Source: Engraulis encrasicolus
Taxonomy: Eukaryota; Chordata; Actinopteri; Clupeiformes; Engraulidae
Length of the DNA: 64,000 bases
Direction of reading: 5' to 3'
NCBI RefSeq assembly: GCF_034702125.1
Contig: NC_085875.1
Location: forward strand, 48,313,606-48,377,605
Shown here piece by piece: positions 25,536-37,800 of this stretch. The first letter of the stretch is position 1. Every line of letters begins with the position of its first letter. Below the pieces are notes generated by a model that saw only the letters and a list, made by a program, of their open reading frames with translations, ran no database searches and was not told where the DNA came from. The translations under genes were made by a program, and so were the position numbers.

Positions 25536-28500
25536 CAGGTTAAAAACACATATACTTAAAGTGTACTTTTTAAGACTATACCTAGTACAAAGTGTACATT
25601 TTTTGGTGGTTTAAAGTATACTTCATTTTCAACATTATGCACCAAACAAGCTTTTCATGCATTCATATTTTATACAGAGTGTGTTGGAGTACACTTCTTT
25701 GACATTTTATTGATAGTTGAAGTTCATTATTCTTTATACAGTACCTAAGTATACACTGTTTTCTTCAGACCATATAAATTCAGGGTACTGGCAAGCATAT
25801 TAACTTCATGCTTCTTTGGACTACATTGGGACATTTTTGAACTTTAAAAAGTATTCCATAGGGCTGTGACGAGACACTCATCTCACGAGACGAGACATTA
25901 GTTTGGGTTCACAAGATCGAGACAAGACAAGATTTTAAGAAAACTAAATGACAAATTTGTGTTATGACTGGACAACAGCTTTTTATTTAACCAAGATGTA
26001 CATGCATTTTTAAATGTTTTATTATAACTCATGCATGATGTAAGCATGATTTTTAAAAATAAACCTCTTCCTCTACAATATTGAAATTAAAATAAAATTG
26101 TATAAAAATGAAAATGAAATTTAAAAAAGTAATTGAGGCTGTAAATAGATGTGGAAAAATCTAACTACTTACAGACTTTGTACTAAATTATCCCCATAGG
26201 TTACTTGGCATGAGTCAGAAAAGTGAGAAAAGGACTAGGGCTGGAACTAACAATTATTTTAATAGTCAGCTAATCTGTAGATCCAGTAACGATTAGTTAT
26301 GAAAAAAAGACTCGTTCCAACCTCCGCCAATAACTTCTCTTATGAAAACATTTGAGTTTTTATTACATCAAGTAATAAAAGATAGCATTCTTGGAAGTTC
26401 GAAAAGACAGTGTAAACACAGAATTAATATCCAGTAACTTTGAAAAACTTTCCAGACATGAAACTTCATTCATTGATAGAGATGCTGTAATCTATTTCTC
26501 ACTCTCCCAAATCTTTTATTCCATTGTTCCCTCCCATCAGTGTGTGTTGCAGGCAGCAGCATTTATGCAATGCCACTGGCTAAATCAACAAGGATCCTAT
26601 AGTAGGCTACCACAACAACTGTAACTTCAACATTTAGCTCTGTCTACTTATTCTTACGTCAGTGGTGGATCTAGGTGGGTGTCATTAGCTATGGTTACAT
26701 GATGCTTTTAAATCCGAATAAATCATTCAGATTTACAAGGGTGCAAACGGCGCACCTTTCGGCGGATGCCGCTTTTTTCCCTCGCATTTTGGGTGACTTG
26801 TGTAATTCCTGCATATAACGCTGTTACATGGGCTTGTAACACTGGGGTAACGGGCAGAAACTGAAACTAGACGGAGCGGCAGAATAAAATATTTTAGCCC
26901 CCTTTCCAGCCAGTACATAGCCATTTGTTGCAGCATTATTATGAAATTGGTCAATGGGGTGTTTATCACGCAATTGTGTTCGTTGCCCATGGTCTTCAAT
27001 GACGGCGCGCAGTGCTTTAGAACATGACCCACGCTGGTTTTATTTACGGTGGAGTACTGCGGATTGTCTTTCGGGTTCTTATTGTCGTTCGAGTTCTTAT
27101 TGGCATTGACGTTGTCAGCTCTCCTGGATGACTTACAATGCAGGGTAAACACACCCCAAAATATAAAATGTCACGCATGGGCGTAGATTTGGGTAGGGAC
27201 GGTCGTGACATGTCACAACCAATATTCAAGGAATATAAAATAGTCCAGACCAATTTTTGACATATTAATTTAAAAAAAAAGAAATAATTGAACGAAAATC
27301 TACATTGATTAGCTTAATATTTCGATATACTATGCAGTGGTAGCATTAATTTAAAAATCATTTTAAATTGGCTAGTTAGTGAGCAATGATGACCCCCCCA
27401 GGTGAAAAACCCATATACTTAAAGTGTACTTTTTTTGACCGTACTTAGTACAAAGTGTACTATTTTCGGCGATTTAAAGTGCGCTTCATTGCACTATTAG
27501 TGCGCTGAAGCACTACTAAAGCAGTACTTCAGCACACTTGCAGCACACTGAGGATGCTAAATTGGCACCGCTTTTGGACAACTTTAAGTGCACTACAAGC
27601 ATACTTTTGAAAGTATGCTCCAAACACGCTTTTCATGCATTCGTATAGCATTAAGAGTGTGCTTGAGTACACTTCTATAACATGCTTCTTTGGACTACAT
27701 TGGAACATTTTAAGTCTGTAAAAAGTATATCATACTAAGTATTGTAAATATATAACAGGTATGCTTGAAGTATATTTACAGTACACTCCCAAGTACAACG
27801 AATAATATAAATCAGGGTTCATACACTTTTTCACCAACTTTTTTCCATGACTTATCCAAGACTTTTCCAAAACCTTTTTCTGAAATTCCAGGACCGAAAA
27901 ACCAATGACCAATCGCGCGCGGGGGGGTGGGGGCGTAATAGGCTATATTACAGGCTATATTACGTAGCCTATATTACAAATATGTAATTACTGTATATAT
28001 TTTTACTCTAGACTATGGCATATTATATTATATATTACATAGCCTATATTACAAATATGTAAACAATAAACATATTCATACTATAGGTTATCTTTTACTA
28101 CAAGCTATAAGCAACCATTATACTTCATGTTGTATTACATTAATTCTGCTATTATTCACCAATGTTATATAATTCGCTTGTCTAATGTACAGTCAGAAAT
28201 GAAAATGAATAGGCCTAGGCCAGCCTATAGCAAATTAGGTCGTGAAATCATCATGAAGACACATTTGTATCAACATGCTCTCTATGGAGATGGATAAATG
28301 CTCATCCTGCCCAAGTAAGAAATCATAGGCCTGCCTACTACACCTGCCTAAGCACAACAGTCCAAAGCTCCTGTAAGAATGATAATGTTGTCATTTGCTG
28401 TGGTCGTTGCTGGAGCAAAAAAAAAAGAGAGAGAGACTGCACTGTTCGTGGCATAGTTCTAGTCTGACGCCCATTCAAGGAGATGCTAGGGTGAGTTTCA

Positions 28501-28884
28501 TTTTGTGTTACAACGATCTGACCGATTTGAAAACAAAGCCACAGATGACTTTTTCAAACTCTAGTCACGCTGCCGTTTATACCGTATTTCAAAACAGGCG
28601 CGTCATGCAGACATTGGTAATCGTTTGGCTCGCGGTCAGCTGCACATAGACTACTGTAGGCCTACGGATTTCATGTAATCTTTCAGCACACTGGACAAGT
28701 TCACTCGCAGGCAGCAGGTGCATTGCTTATCAATATCAAAATCTCGGGGCTTACCGAAAGCATAAAGGTTCGCTTGGTGCCCTACCTGGCAAATTAAACC
28801 AAGACCAAACAGGTATTAGGATTGTATTCCTTTTGGCATTAGCTACGTTTCAGTGGAGCCGCTTTTAAAGTCAGATACAGATAT

Positions 28885-29215
28885 TCTCTCTCAATCTCTC
28901 AATCTCGCTCTCTCTCTCTCCCCATTGTTATGTTGTCCAGGCCCATTAGAAATGCTTAGTCGTTGAAGCAATTTTGTTTAAATAAATGTTAAATAGAATT
29001 ATCTGTGTTGAACATGTACCACTTACTGTACAGCACTGTTCATTTTGGGAAAAGGATAGGCCTATGAACCCTGGTCTAATGTGCCACCTGGTTTAAGAAA
29101 CCTTACTTATAGGCCCTAGTCATTTTTTCGGTAGGGCGCATAGGCCTATATTGAATGAGCCTAGATTAATTTTATAATACCAGTCAGATTAATCTAGATA
29201 AAGAATCTATGTAAT
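28885..29215 (+). repeat. Direct duplicate of 30.2-30.7 kb, copy 1
   Basis: (TC)n, then cccattagaaatgct, gcactgttcattttg, tggtctaatg and a run of tctagatta motifs occur in the same order at about 30208-30705. The copies have diverged by substitutions and small indels. Spacing is about 1.35 kb. It is non-coding. Confidence 0.65.
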
Positions 29216-30204
29216 TTTTTTTTTTGGTTAAAGTTGTCCCTACCAAAGCTCAAGCCAAACCTACGCCCTTGCATTTGAAAGTTCTTGGGATTTTGGTCGG
29301 CACGGGGCAAAACAGCAGAACTAAGTGATCAAGTGGAAGCTACGATGTGTGAGTTAGCACGAAGTCGCAACTACTGTAGCATTTCTGAATGTAGAATTCT
29401 ACATGACACGTCTTCATACTTTTTGCACCGTCCGCCATAAACGCTGTCTTCAACGCGACATTTGGCATTATGAAGAAATGAATTTATGGACGGGTGACGG
29501 ATGCCAGCGGCTGCAGCTTCGTGGCGTTTTGATAAGCAATATCAACCGAGCTAGGTGTAGCCCAGTTATAAATTGGAGAAGTTAGGTGACGCTGTCATCC
29601 GTGGTGCTGTCCAAAGTGTTCCCACTTCGGATTTCTATTTCTTCAACATTATGTAGGCGTATCTGTAGTTTGCTAAATTGATTATTAAATACTGTAGGCT
29701 GTTTGTATGCTGAAAACATTAATCTCTCTGCCGTGGTAGGTGTTGTTTTGAGTGCTTTTTCATAGGTGGTAGACTAGAGACGTTATTGTGTGTGAGTAGA
29801 CCAGCCCCCGTGCATAGACATTTCCTCACGCATTGCATGGAACACATTAACAACTTCCAGAAATCTTGCCTGTGCACTTTGAAGATTGTCAAACTGAAAC
29901 TGTCAATATCTACTCTCGCTGAATGTTTGTGTAATTGTGTTGCAATCGCGTATTTGCGACTTTGCAATCGCGCATTTGCGAGTGAGACGTCAGACGGTTA
30001 TAAACCTTGCGGTTGTCACGCTTGATTTTTTTTTTACAATTCATTTCGAATTGTAACTCCTCTGGCATTCTAACACTGAGAACAACTGTCAGGTTTAGGC
30101 CAAATCGCCGTGGGCCAGTGCTGTAGGTTCTAGATATTTTGTAGTCTGGCTCTGCACTTTGATGCGTGGAGATACTCCCTCTTTTAAAGGAGCATGGCAG
30201 TCAG

Positions 30205-30226
30205 TGGCAGATTCTCTCTCTCTCTG

Positions 30227-30279
<53 letters not shown>

Positions 30280-30705
30280 GTCTCTCTCTCTCTCTCTCTG
30301 CCCATTAGAAATGCTGAATTGTTGAGGTCATTTTGTTTACATAGCCTAAATGTTCGATAGATTTATCTGTATTTTCCTCTATAGCGCTGTTCATTTTGAA
30401 ATTTCAGTAGGCCTATCTTATGACTGTAAATTCTTCTTAACATATTCGACACACTTAACAAATATTGCAGTGATTTTTTTTCATCACCAAGTATAAACGT
30501 GACCATTTTTTTGAAAATGAGATGCATTTTGGAAAAAAGAGATAAGCTCTGGTCTAGAGCGCCATCTGTCCTAAGAAACCCCCAAAGTTTTTTTCGTCAT
30601 TATTTTGCTAGCATGCCTATTCTGAATGAGCCATTTTGATATAGATTCGTCTAGATTAATCTATATTAATTTCATAATTACAGTGAGATTAGTCTAGATT
30701 TAAAA
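30205..30705 (+). repeat. Direct duplicate of 28.9-29.2 kb, copy 2, with (CT)n run
   Basis: This is the partner of the segment at 28885-29215. It opens with a longer (CT)n microsatellite at about 30211-30300 that gives a spurious Ser/Leu open frame, and ends in attaatctatatt-type sequence. Confidence 0.65.
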
Positions 30706-31782
30706 AAACTATATATACCCACCCCTAGTCATTACAAAATACACTTAAGCCAAACATCTTAAAAATCCACTTTAAGTATGGTTGCTAAGTGTACTTTATT
30801 TGAGAGAAAATTAATTACCTCTAATTTGAAGTAGGCCTATACTTCAAATGAGCATTTTTAAGCATACATTTTCTAAACATTAAAGTATAAGTGCACTTTC
30901 AACATGCTAAGTACTCTTCAGTTGTGTTTCTATTGTACTCAACTGAACTACTTTTATACCTGGGAACAGGGCTCTAAATTAACACCCGCAAACACGTCAT
31001 ATGCGGGTGGAATTCCATTTTGGCTGGTAGAAAAAATTATCCTCTAGCCAAATTGGCCGGTAGCGTGCGCCCAACTGAATGTTAAACAGCTGCCCGCACA
31101 GATCTGTGGCTGCCGTCTGATGAACATTACAACGTCGCCTACATTACCCATGAACATGTCATGATGTAGCGCACACCCATTGGCTGACCGTTAATCACAA
31201 TAACGCAGCCTCACATCCATTGGCTGCGTGTTTGATGCCCGCGCTGGAACTAGTGTTGATAAAATATTTTCAAGGAGTGGACTAGCGCGGATTACTAGCG
31301 CTGTGTTTTAGGTTTTAGACTGGTGAAAAAGAATATGGCAGTGGTTAAAGCAACGTTATGTGTCGGTGAATGCAAGTAGTAGTAGCGTAACTGTAGTGAC
31401 GGTGAAATGGAGTGGTTGTGGAGCGAAAACGGCGTGAGTGGAGGACCAGGACAGCTGTCTGTCATAACAGTGCGTTGCTGTCAGAAGCCGTCTGATATTT
31501 GCGAGGTCCTCGCAACTACAAACGATGGAGTTGTCGTTTCCTAATAACGCCCACGCCATCGCAAAGACCCTGCACGATAGCGAAAAACTAGCGACGAAAG
31601 TAACAAAGCTGGCTGGTCTCTGTGATGTCTCTATTGGATGTCTAGTTGACGCGTAATTGTCATTCAAAGCTCATGGTAGTAAAGTAAAGCAAGTATTCAT
31701 CCTGGGTGCACTTGAAGGTGTGACGCAGCCACAGCATAAATAAACACACAATGCAGACATCATACACATTGCACTGTGTAGG

Positions 31783-31785
<3 letters not shown>

Positions 31786-31840
<55 letters not shown>
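31786..31840 (+). repeat. (TG)n microsatellite
   Basis: An uninterrupted run of about 27 gt dinucleotides inside the hAT element, followed by a pyrimidine-rich tract (31841-31915). Confidence 0.95.
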
Positions 31841-31842
<2 letters not shown>

Positions 31843-32089
31843 CTCTCCTGTCCTTCTCCTCTCTGTCTCCTTCTCCTCTCCCTTCATCTCTTCTCCTCCC
31901 CTCCCCTCTCTTCTGTGCATTGTCCATGGTATTTGGCCCACGGTGTGTGAAGTTTAAGTGATGCTCTGTAGGGGATAGGTTTTGTAGTGTTTGGCTGTGT
32001 GTGTGTTTGGCTAGTGTATGTTGAAAGTCTGGTATATGTGTGATGTGTGTTGAAGGCATGCTGTGTTTGTGTGAGTTGTAGGCCTATAC

Positions 32090-34432
32090 CAGGGGTACTC
32101 AATTAAAAGTCCTCGAGGGCCATTTTTTCCAAATTCTCCCCAATAAAGGGCCAACACAAGCCGCACCCCCCCCCCCCCCTTTGTAAATAATTTATTTACA
32201 GGCTCTGATACCGTTGTGCGAGATCAACGTGGGGCTCGATTGACTGGGGATGGTTTCTCGGAGTGCTCACCGCACTCAAATTGACTTGATTTGAAACACC
32301 TTGCACAACCTTAGCTGAAGTGTTTGAGAATATAATTACGCACAAGAATGAGTCTCAGAAGTGTTTTCGTTGGTTTACTCGATGTATTTACTGTCTGAAT
32401 GCACGATAACAGTGCGCTTCTAGTGTAGATCACTCCGCCGGTATGGCACTATAGCTCCATAACATAGCCCAAAAAGTGCATGCATCGTTATTTAAGTGCG
32501 ACAGGATGCTGGTCTCGTTGAACTATAGTGCAGTGTACTAATTTCCAAAGTGTAAAATTGAACTTAAGACGCACCATGTGTCTCCTCTAGCCCCCGTGAA
32601 CAGCTGTTTATCTGTCATCCCCAGTCAATCGAGCCCCACATTGATCTCGCACACCGTCCTTCCCAGGGCCGGTTCTGGCTTATTTGGTGCCCTAGGCGAG
32701 TTTGAGTTCTGGCGCCCCCCCCCTCTCCCCCCCGCCTTACCTTTGAAAGAAAAAAAAACTCTTTCTTATACCTTACAGAACACAAGAGTAATATCCGTAG
32801 TAAGCTTAACTAAATAGCATCAAGAACAATAACCGTTTTGCATCAAATGGATTTCTGTTTTTTTTTTGACAGGCGACCAACACATCAGATTGAGTCGCAT
32901 GAAAGTAGCTTCACTGTGTGGTGTGTTGGATGTGATGGTGGTGGGGCCCCCAACCCCAGATGAGAGGGAGGTTATCAATGTGTTTGAATTGTAATATGAA
33001 ATTGAAATGCCAGGAGAGTGATACAGTAGGCCTACATTTGCATGTAAAATACATGTGTAGACAATAGGCCTACCAAGGAGGTCTGCATTGATAGCCTATC
33101 TACACTACCTACAGCATCACAAAGCATGGCAGCATAACAATTTTAATAAGCTACATATTTGTGCTGTCTATGATTCCAAACCAATTTCATTTCTGGACTG
33201 GAAATAGTGGTGCATTTGTGAGTAGGAGAATGAGAAGGGGGCTGTCTATGTGTTTGAACTGGAGGGACAGGGTGAGAGAAAGGGAGAAGAGCTGTCACGC
33301 TATTGAATTTCATAATATACAAAATATAGTAAATAGCCTCACTTGTCTGCAATACTACATCACTCAGCATGAAAACATGCTGTGCATGGTTCTGTTACAT
33401 GATTCATGTAGGCTATGTCATTCTGGTCTGGAAACAATGTTTTTTTAAGCTTACAACAAGCAGGTAATTCATGTGGATGGAAGGAGATATGGCAGCTAAA
33501 ATTGTTTTAAACATTGCACCAGTCTTACTTTACATTGCTTGTCAACCTAAGCAAGTATTATCAGGTGGATGTTAGTGAGTAGTGAGTAGGCTACTAACAG
33601 CTACTTTACTGGATTTCATTGCTTGGCATACTTGGCTAATGTTAGCATGCTAACTAGCGATTTCTCAGATCAAAAACAAAGCTCTTTTACTCTCTAATTC
33701 CAAATAGTAACCTCATAACTATTAGGCTTTCCATAATCACAAACGGTTGCTGATTAAATCACATAGTTCCAAAACACCCTCTGCAACTCCTGCATCATGC
33801 AATGAGTGCTTTAATGAGAACATAACAATTCTCCATCCAGCAGAGTACTGCTGTTTGCGCTTGCCCTCTCTGTCTCTCGAGTGAGTCTCCAAATTCAAAA
33901 TAGATCGCACGGTGTCACTCGTCCCGCCCCCTTTCTCAGAACTGTCTGTTTATTGGTTCACAGACTTCCCAGAGACAGTTGGAAGCGATATTACTATTGG
34001 CTGAGGGGCGCTTTGCCGTGAGGAGCGCTTTCGCCACGCTTTGTTGATTGCGACTTCATAAAAAAAAAATCATATCGCAAAATTACGCATCGGAGAGCGC
34101 CATTTCGGCGCTCCTTCTTCACATGGCGCTCTAGGCGACCGCCTAGTCGGCCTATGCTTATAACCGGCCCTGGTCCTTCCCTTGTAGTCTACCTCACAAC
34201 CTCTGATGACACCCTCGTAGTCACTTCTGTCTGGAGCCAGTAACTGGTGGTGGCAAACAGAGAAACTTACTGAGGGGGCTGGACACGGAACGCTTCTTCT
34301 TACCTTGCGTCTGGGGCACGATTTCAAAATAAGAGCCGGCAGCGCGATCAGCCAAAAAAAAAAAATTTTTTGTTTTGTTCATTTTTCATAATTATTCGAG
34401 GGCCACAAATAGATGTAGATTGAGTATGGGGG
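32090..34432. mobile_element. Nested hAT element (level 2)
   Basis: Left end CAGGGGTACTCAATTAAAAG with tcctcgagggcc just inside. The right end has cgagggccac and gattgagtatggggg, the degraded inverse. The 8 bp GCCTATAC flanks both ends (32082-32089, 34433-34440). The end sequence is of the well-known CAGGGGT hAT type. It lies wholly inside the 30967-34824 element. Confidence 0.85.
32664..34172. mobile_element. Nested hAT element (level 3)
   Basis: Left end CAGGGCCGGTTCTGGC and gccctaggcgag just inside. The right end has ctctaggcgaccgcctag and ataaccggccctg. A perfect 8 bp duplication, GTCCTTCC, flanks it (32656-32663, 34173-34180). It lies inside the level-2 hAT. It is non-coding as far as I can see. 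Confidence 0.9.
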
Positions 34433-34832
34433 GCCTATACTGTATGTGAGGTTTGGGTGATGGTGTATGAGGTAATACTAGTGTTTGGCTGTATGGTTAT
34501 GTGAGAGAGGCATGTGTGATGCGATTCACTGTTTTCAGAGGAAATGGAAGGAAACATAATAATGAAAATAATGAAATGCAGGTAATAAAAAATAATTCCT
34601 AAATAATTATAGTATAGACAGTGAATTATATTGGGTATAATATTTATATTGTTTATCTGTGTTGAGGACATAGTTTAATAGAACAATTAAAAGCAACATA
34701 ATTAATGCATGGTTTATTTTGGTGAGATACAAAAAATGGCTAGTTGACCTTCCATTTGGCTAGTAAGAAAAAATGTCTACGAGCCAAATTGGCTGGTGGT
34801 GGAAAAAGTTCATTTAGAGCCCTGCCTGGGAC

Positions 34833-37800
34833 ATCAGCAGATTTTCCCACATTAATTACAACATCAGAAGACACAACCACATTGACCATGTTAAAAGCAT
34901 CAATAACAACATCAGAAGACATAACTCTGTTGGCTTCGTCAACAGATTTTCCCACATCTTCAATGACATTGGAAGACATAACTTCATTGGCTACACCAAC
35001 AACAGATTTTCCCACATCTTCAATGACAACATCAGAAGACACAACTATATTGGTCACTTCAACAGACTTTCCCACATCAATGATAACATCAGAAGATAGA
35101 ACTATGTTGGCGAGTTCAACAGATTTTCTAACATCATCAATGACAACCTCAGAGGCCACAACTATTTTGGCCACATCAATAAAATCAATGGCAACATCAA
35201 TGACAGCATCAGAAGACACAACTATATTGACAATATCAACAAGTCCTCCTACATCTTCATTGACAACATCAGAAAACACAACTATATTAGACACATCATC
35301 AGATTTCCGCACATCATCAATGACAACCTCAGAAGACACAACAATATTGCCCACATCAACATCAGATTTTCTAACATCATCCATGGCAACATCAGTAGAC
35401 ACAACCAAATTGGCCACATCAACAGCATCAATGACAACATCAGAAAACACAACTATTTTGACCACTTCAACAGTGTTTCCCACATCATCAATGGCAACAT
35501 CAGAAGAAACAAATATTTTGGCCACATCAACAGATTTTCCCAAATCTTCAATGACAACATCAGGAGACACAACTATATTGCCTACACCAACGACAAATTT
35601 TCTAATATCACCAATGACAACATCAGAAAACACAACTATATTGGTCATTTCAACAGACTTTCCCACATCAATAACATCAATGACAGCATCAGAAGACACA
35701 ACTATGTTGGCAATTTCAACATCATTAATAACAACAACAAAAGACCCAACTATATTGCTAACTTCAACAGATCTTCCGACAACATCAATGATAACATCAG
35801 AAGACATAACTATATTGGCCACAGCAATAGCATCAATGGGAACATCATTGACAACATCAGAAGAAATATCTATATTAACCACATCAACAGGTTTTCCCAC
35901 ATCTTCAGTGACAACATCAGATAACACAACTATATTGGCCACATCTAGAGTTTTTCGTACATCATCAATGACAACATCAGAAGACACAACAACATTAGCC
36001 ACAACAACAAAAGATTTTTCAACATCATCAGTGACAACATCAGAAGATAAAACCAAACTGGCCACGTCAACATCATCACTGACAACTTCAGAAGACAAAA
36101 CTGTTTTTGCAACTTCTACAGATTTTCCCACGTCATCAATGACAACCTCAGAAGACACAACTAAATTGGCCACATCAACAGCAGATTTCCTGACATCAGA
36201 AGACAAAACTGTTTTAGCAACATCAACAGATTTTCCCACATCATCAATGGCAACATCCGAAGACACAACTATGTTGGCCACATCAACAGATTTTCCCACA
36301 TCATCAATGACAACATCAGAAGACACATCCACAGAGGCCACGTCAACAGCATCAGTAACAATATCAGAGGACACAACTTTGTTGTCCACATCAACAGCAG
36401 ATTTTCCAACATTATCAATGACAACATCGGAAGACACAACTACATTGGCCACATCAACATCAATGGCAATATCAATGAAAACATCAGAAGACAAAACTAG
36501 TCTGGCCACATCCACAGATTTTCCCACATCCTCAATGAAAACATCAGAAGACACAACTAAATTGACCGCATCAACAGCAGATTTACCGATATCATCACTG
36601 ACAACATCAGAAGACACAACAAAATTAGCATCAACAACAGATTTTCCAACATCAGAAGACACAACCACACTGGCCATGTCAACATCATCATTGACGACGT
36701 CAGAAACAACTGTATTGGGCACATCAACAGATTTTCCCACATCATCAATGACAACATCAGAAGTCACAACTAAATTGGACACATCAACAACAGATTTGCC
36801 GTCATCATCACTGACAACATCAGAATATACAACCTCACTGGCCACGTCGACGGCATCAATGACAACATTAGAAGACAAAACTGTTTTTGAGACATCAACA
36901 GATTTTCCCAGATCATCAATGACAACCTCAGAAGACACAATACCATTGGCCACAACAACAAACGATTTTTTAACCTTTTCCATCACAACATCAGAAGATA
37001 AAACCACACTGGCCGCGTCAACATCATCAATGACAACCTCAGAAGACACAACTAAATTGGCCACATCAACAGCAGATTTGCTGACATCATCACTGACAAC
37101 ATCAGAATATACAACCTCACTGGCCACGTCAATGGCATCAATGAAAACATCAGAAGACACAACTATATTGGGCACTTCAACAGTGTTTCCCACATCATCA
37201 ATGGCAACATCAGAAGAAACAACTATTTTGGCCACATCAACAGATTTTCCCAAATCCTCAATGACAACATCAGAAGACACTACTATATTGGCTACATCAA
37301 CGACAAATTTTCTAATATCACCAATGACAACATCAGAAAACACAACTATATTGGTCACTTCAACAGACTCTCCCACATCACTGACAACTTCAGAAGACTC
37401 AACTATATTGGCCACATCAATGGCAACATCAATGACAGCATCAGAGGACACAAATATGTTGGCAATTTCAACGGATTTTCCAACATCATTTATGACAACA
37501 ACAAAAGACCCAACTATATTGGCGACTTCAACAGATCTTCCCACAACATCAATGATAACATCAGAAGACACAACTATATTGGCCACATCAATAGCATCAA
37601 TGTCAAGATCATTGACGGCATCAGAAGAAATATCTATATTGACCACATCAACAGGTTTTCCCACATCTTCAGTGACAACATCAGATAACACAACAATATT
37701 GGCCACATCTAGAGTTTTTCGCACATCATTGTTGACAACCTCAGAAGACACAACTTTGTTGTTCAAATCAGATTTACCGACATCATCATTGCCAACATCA

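Larger units (their letters stand above)
25536..30962. mobile_element. Composite TIR element cluster interrupting the mucin array (hAT-like ends)
   Basis: The left end CAGGTTAAAAACACATATAC at 25536 sits inside a mucin unit. A second, very similar left end (CAGGTGAAAAACCCATATAC) lies at 27399. The matching right end is cttttatacctg at 30951-30962. Flanks GGCCACCT and GGACATCA are a weak 8 bp match, so hAT-like is tentative. Inside are further MITE ends (tagggctgtgacgagacac at 25860, ctagggctggaactaac at 26238, cagggttcatacactttt at 27812), a long duplicated segment and microsatellites. No host gene is supported here. Confidence 0.55.
30967..34824. mobile_element. hAT element, AGGGCTCTAAATT family, copy 1
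   Basis: Left end CAGGGCTCTAAATTAAC; right end reverse-complements to CAGGGCTCTAAATGAAC. The flanking 8 bp are CCTGGGAA (30959-30966) and CCTGGGAC (34825-34832), 7 of 8 identical. Subterminal sequence contains ccaatttggct/agccaaattggc motifs shared with the second copy at 44510-48499. No hAT transposase frame is visible. Its interior hosts two more nested hATs. Confidence 0.85.

Noticed and set aside
30166..30360. Ser/Leu-rich small protein
   Set aside because: It is a translated (CT)n microsatellite.
31760..32102. His/Thr-rich minus-strand proteins
   Set aside because: They are translated (TG)n and purine/pyrimidine tracts inside a hAT element.
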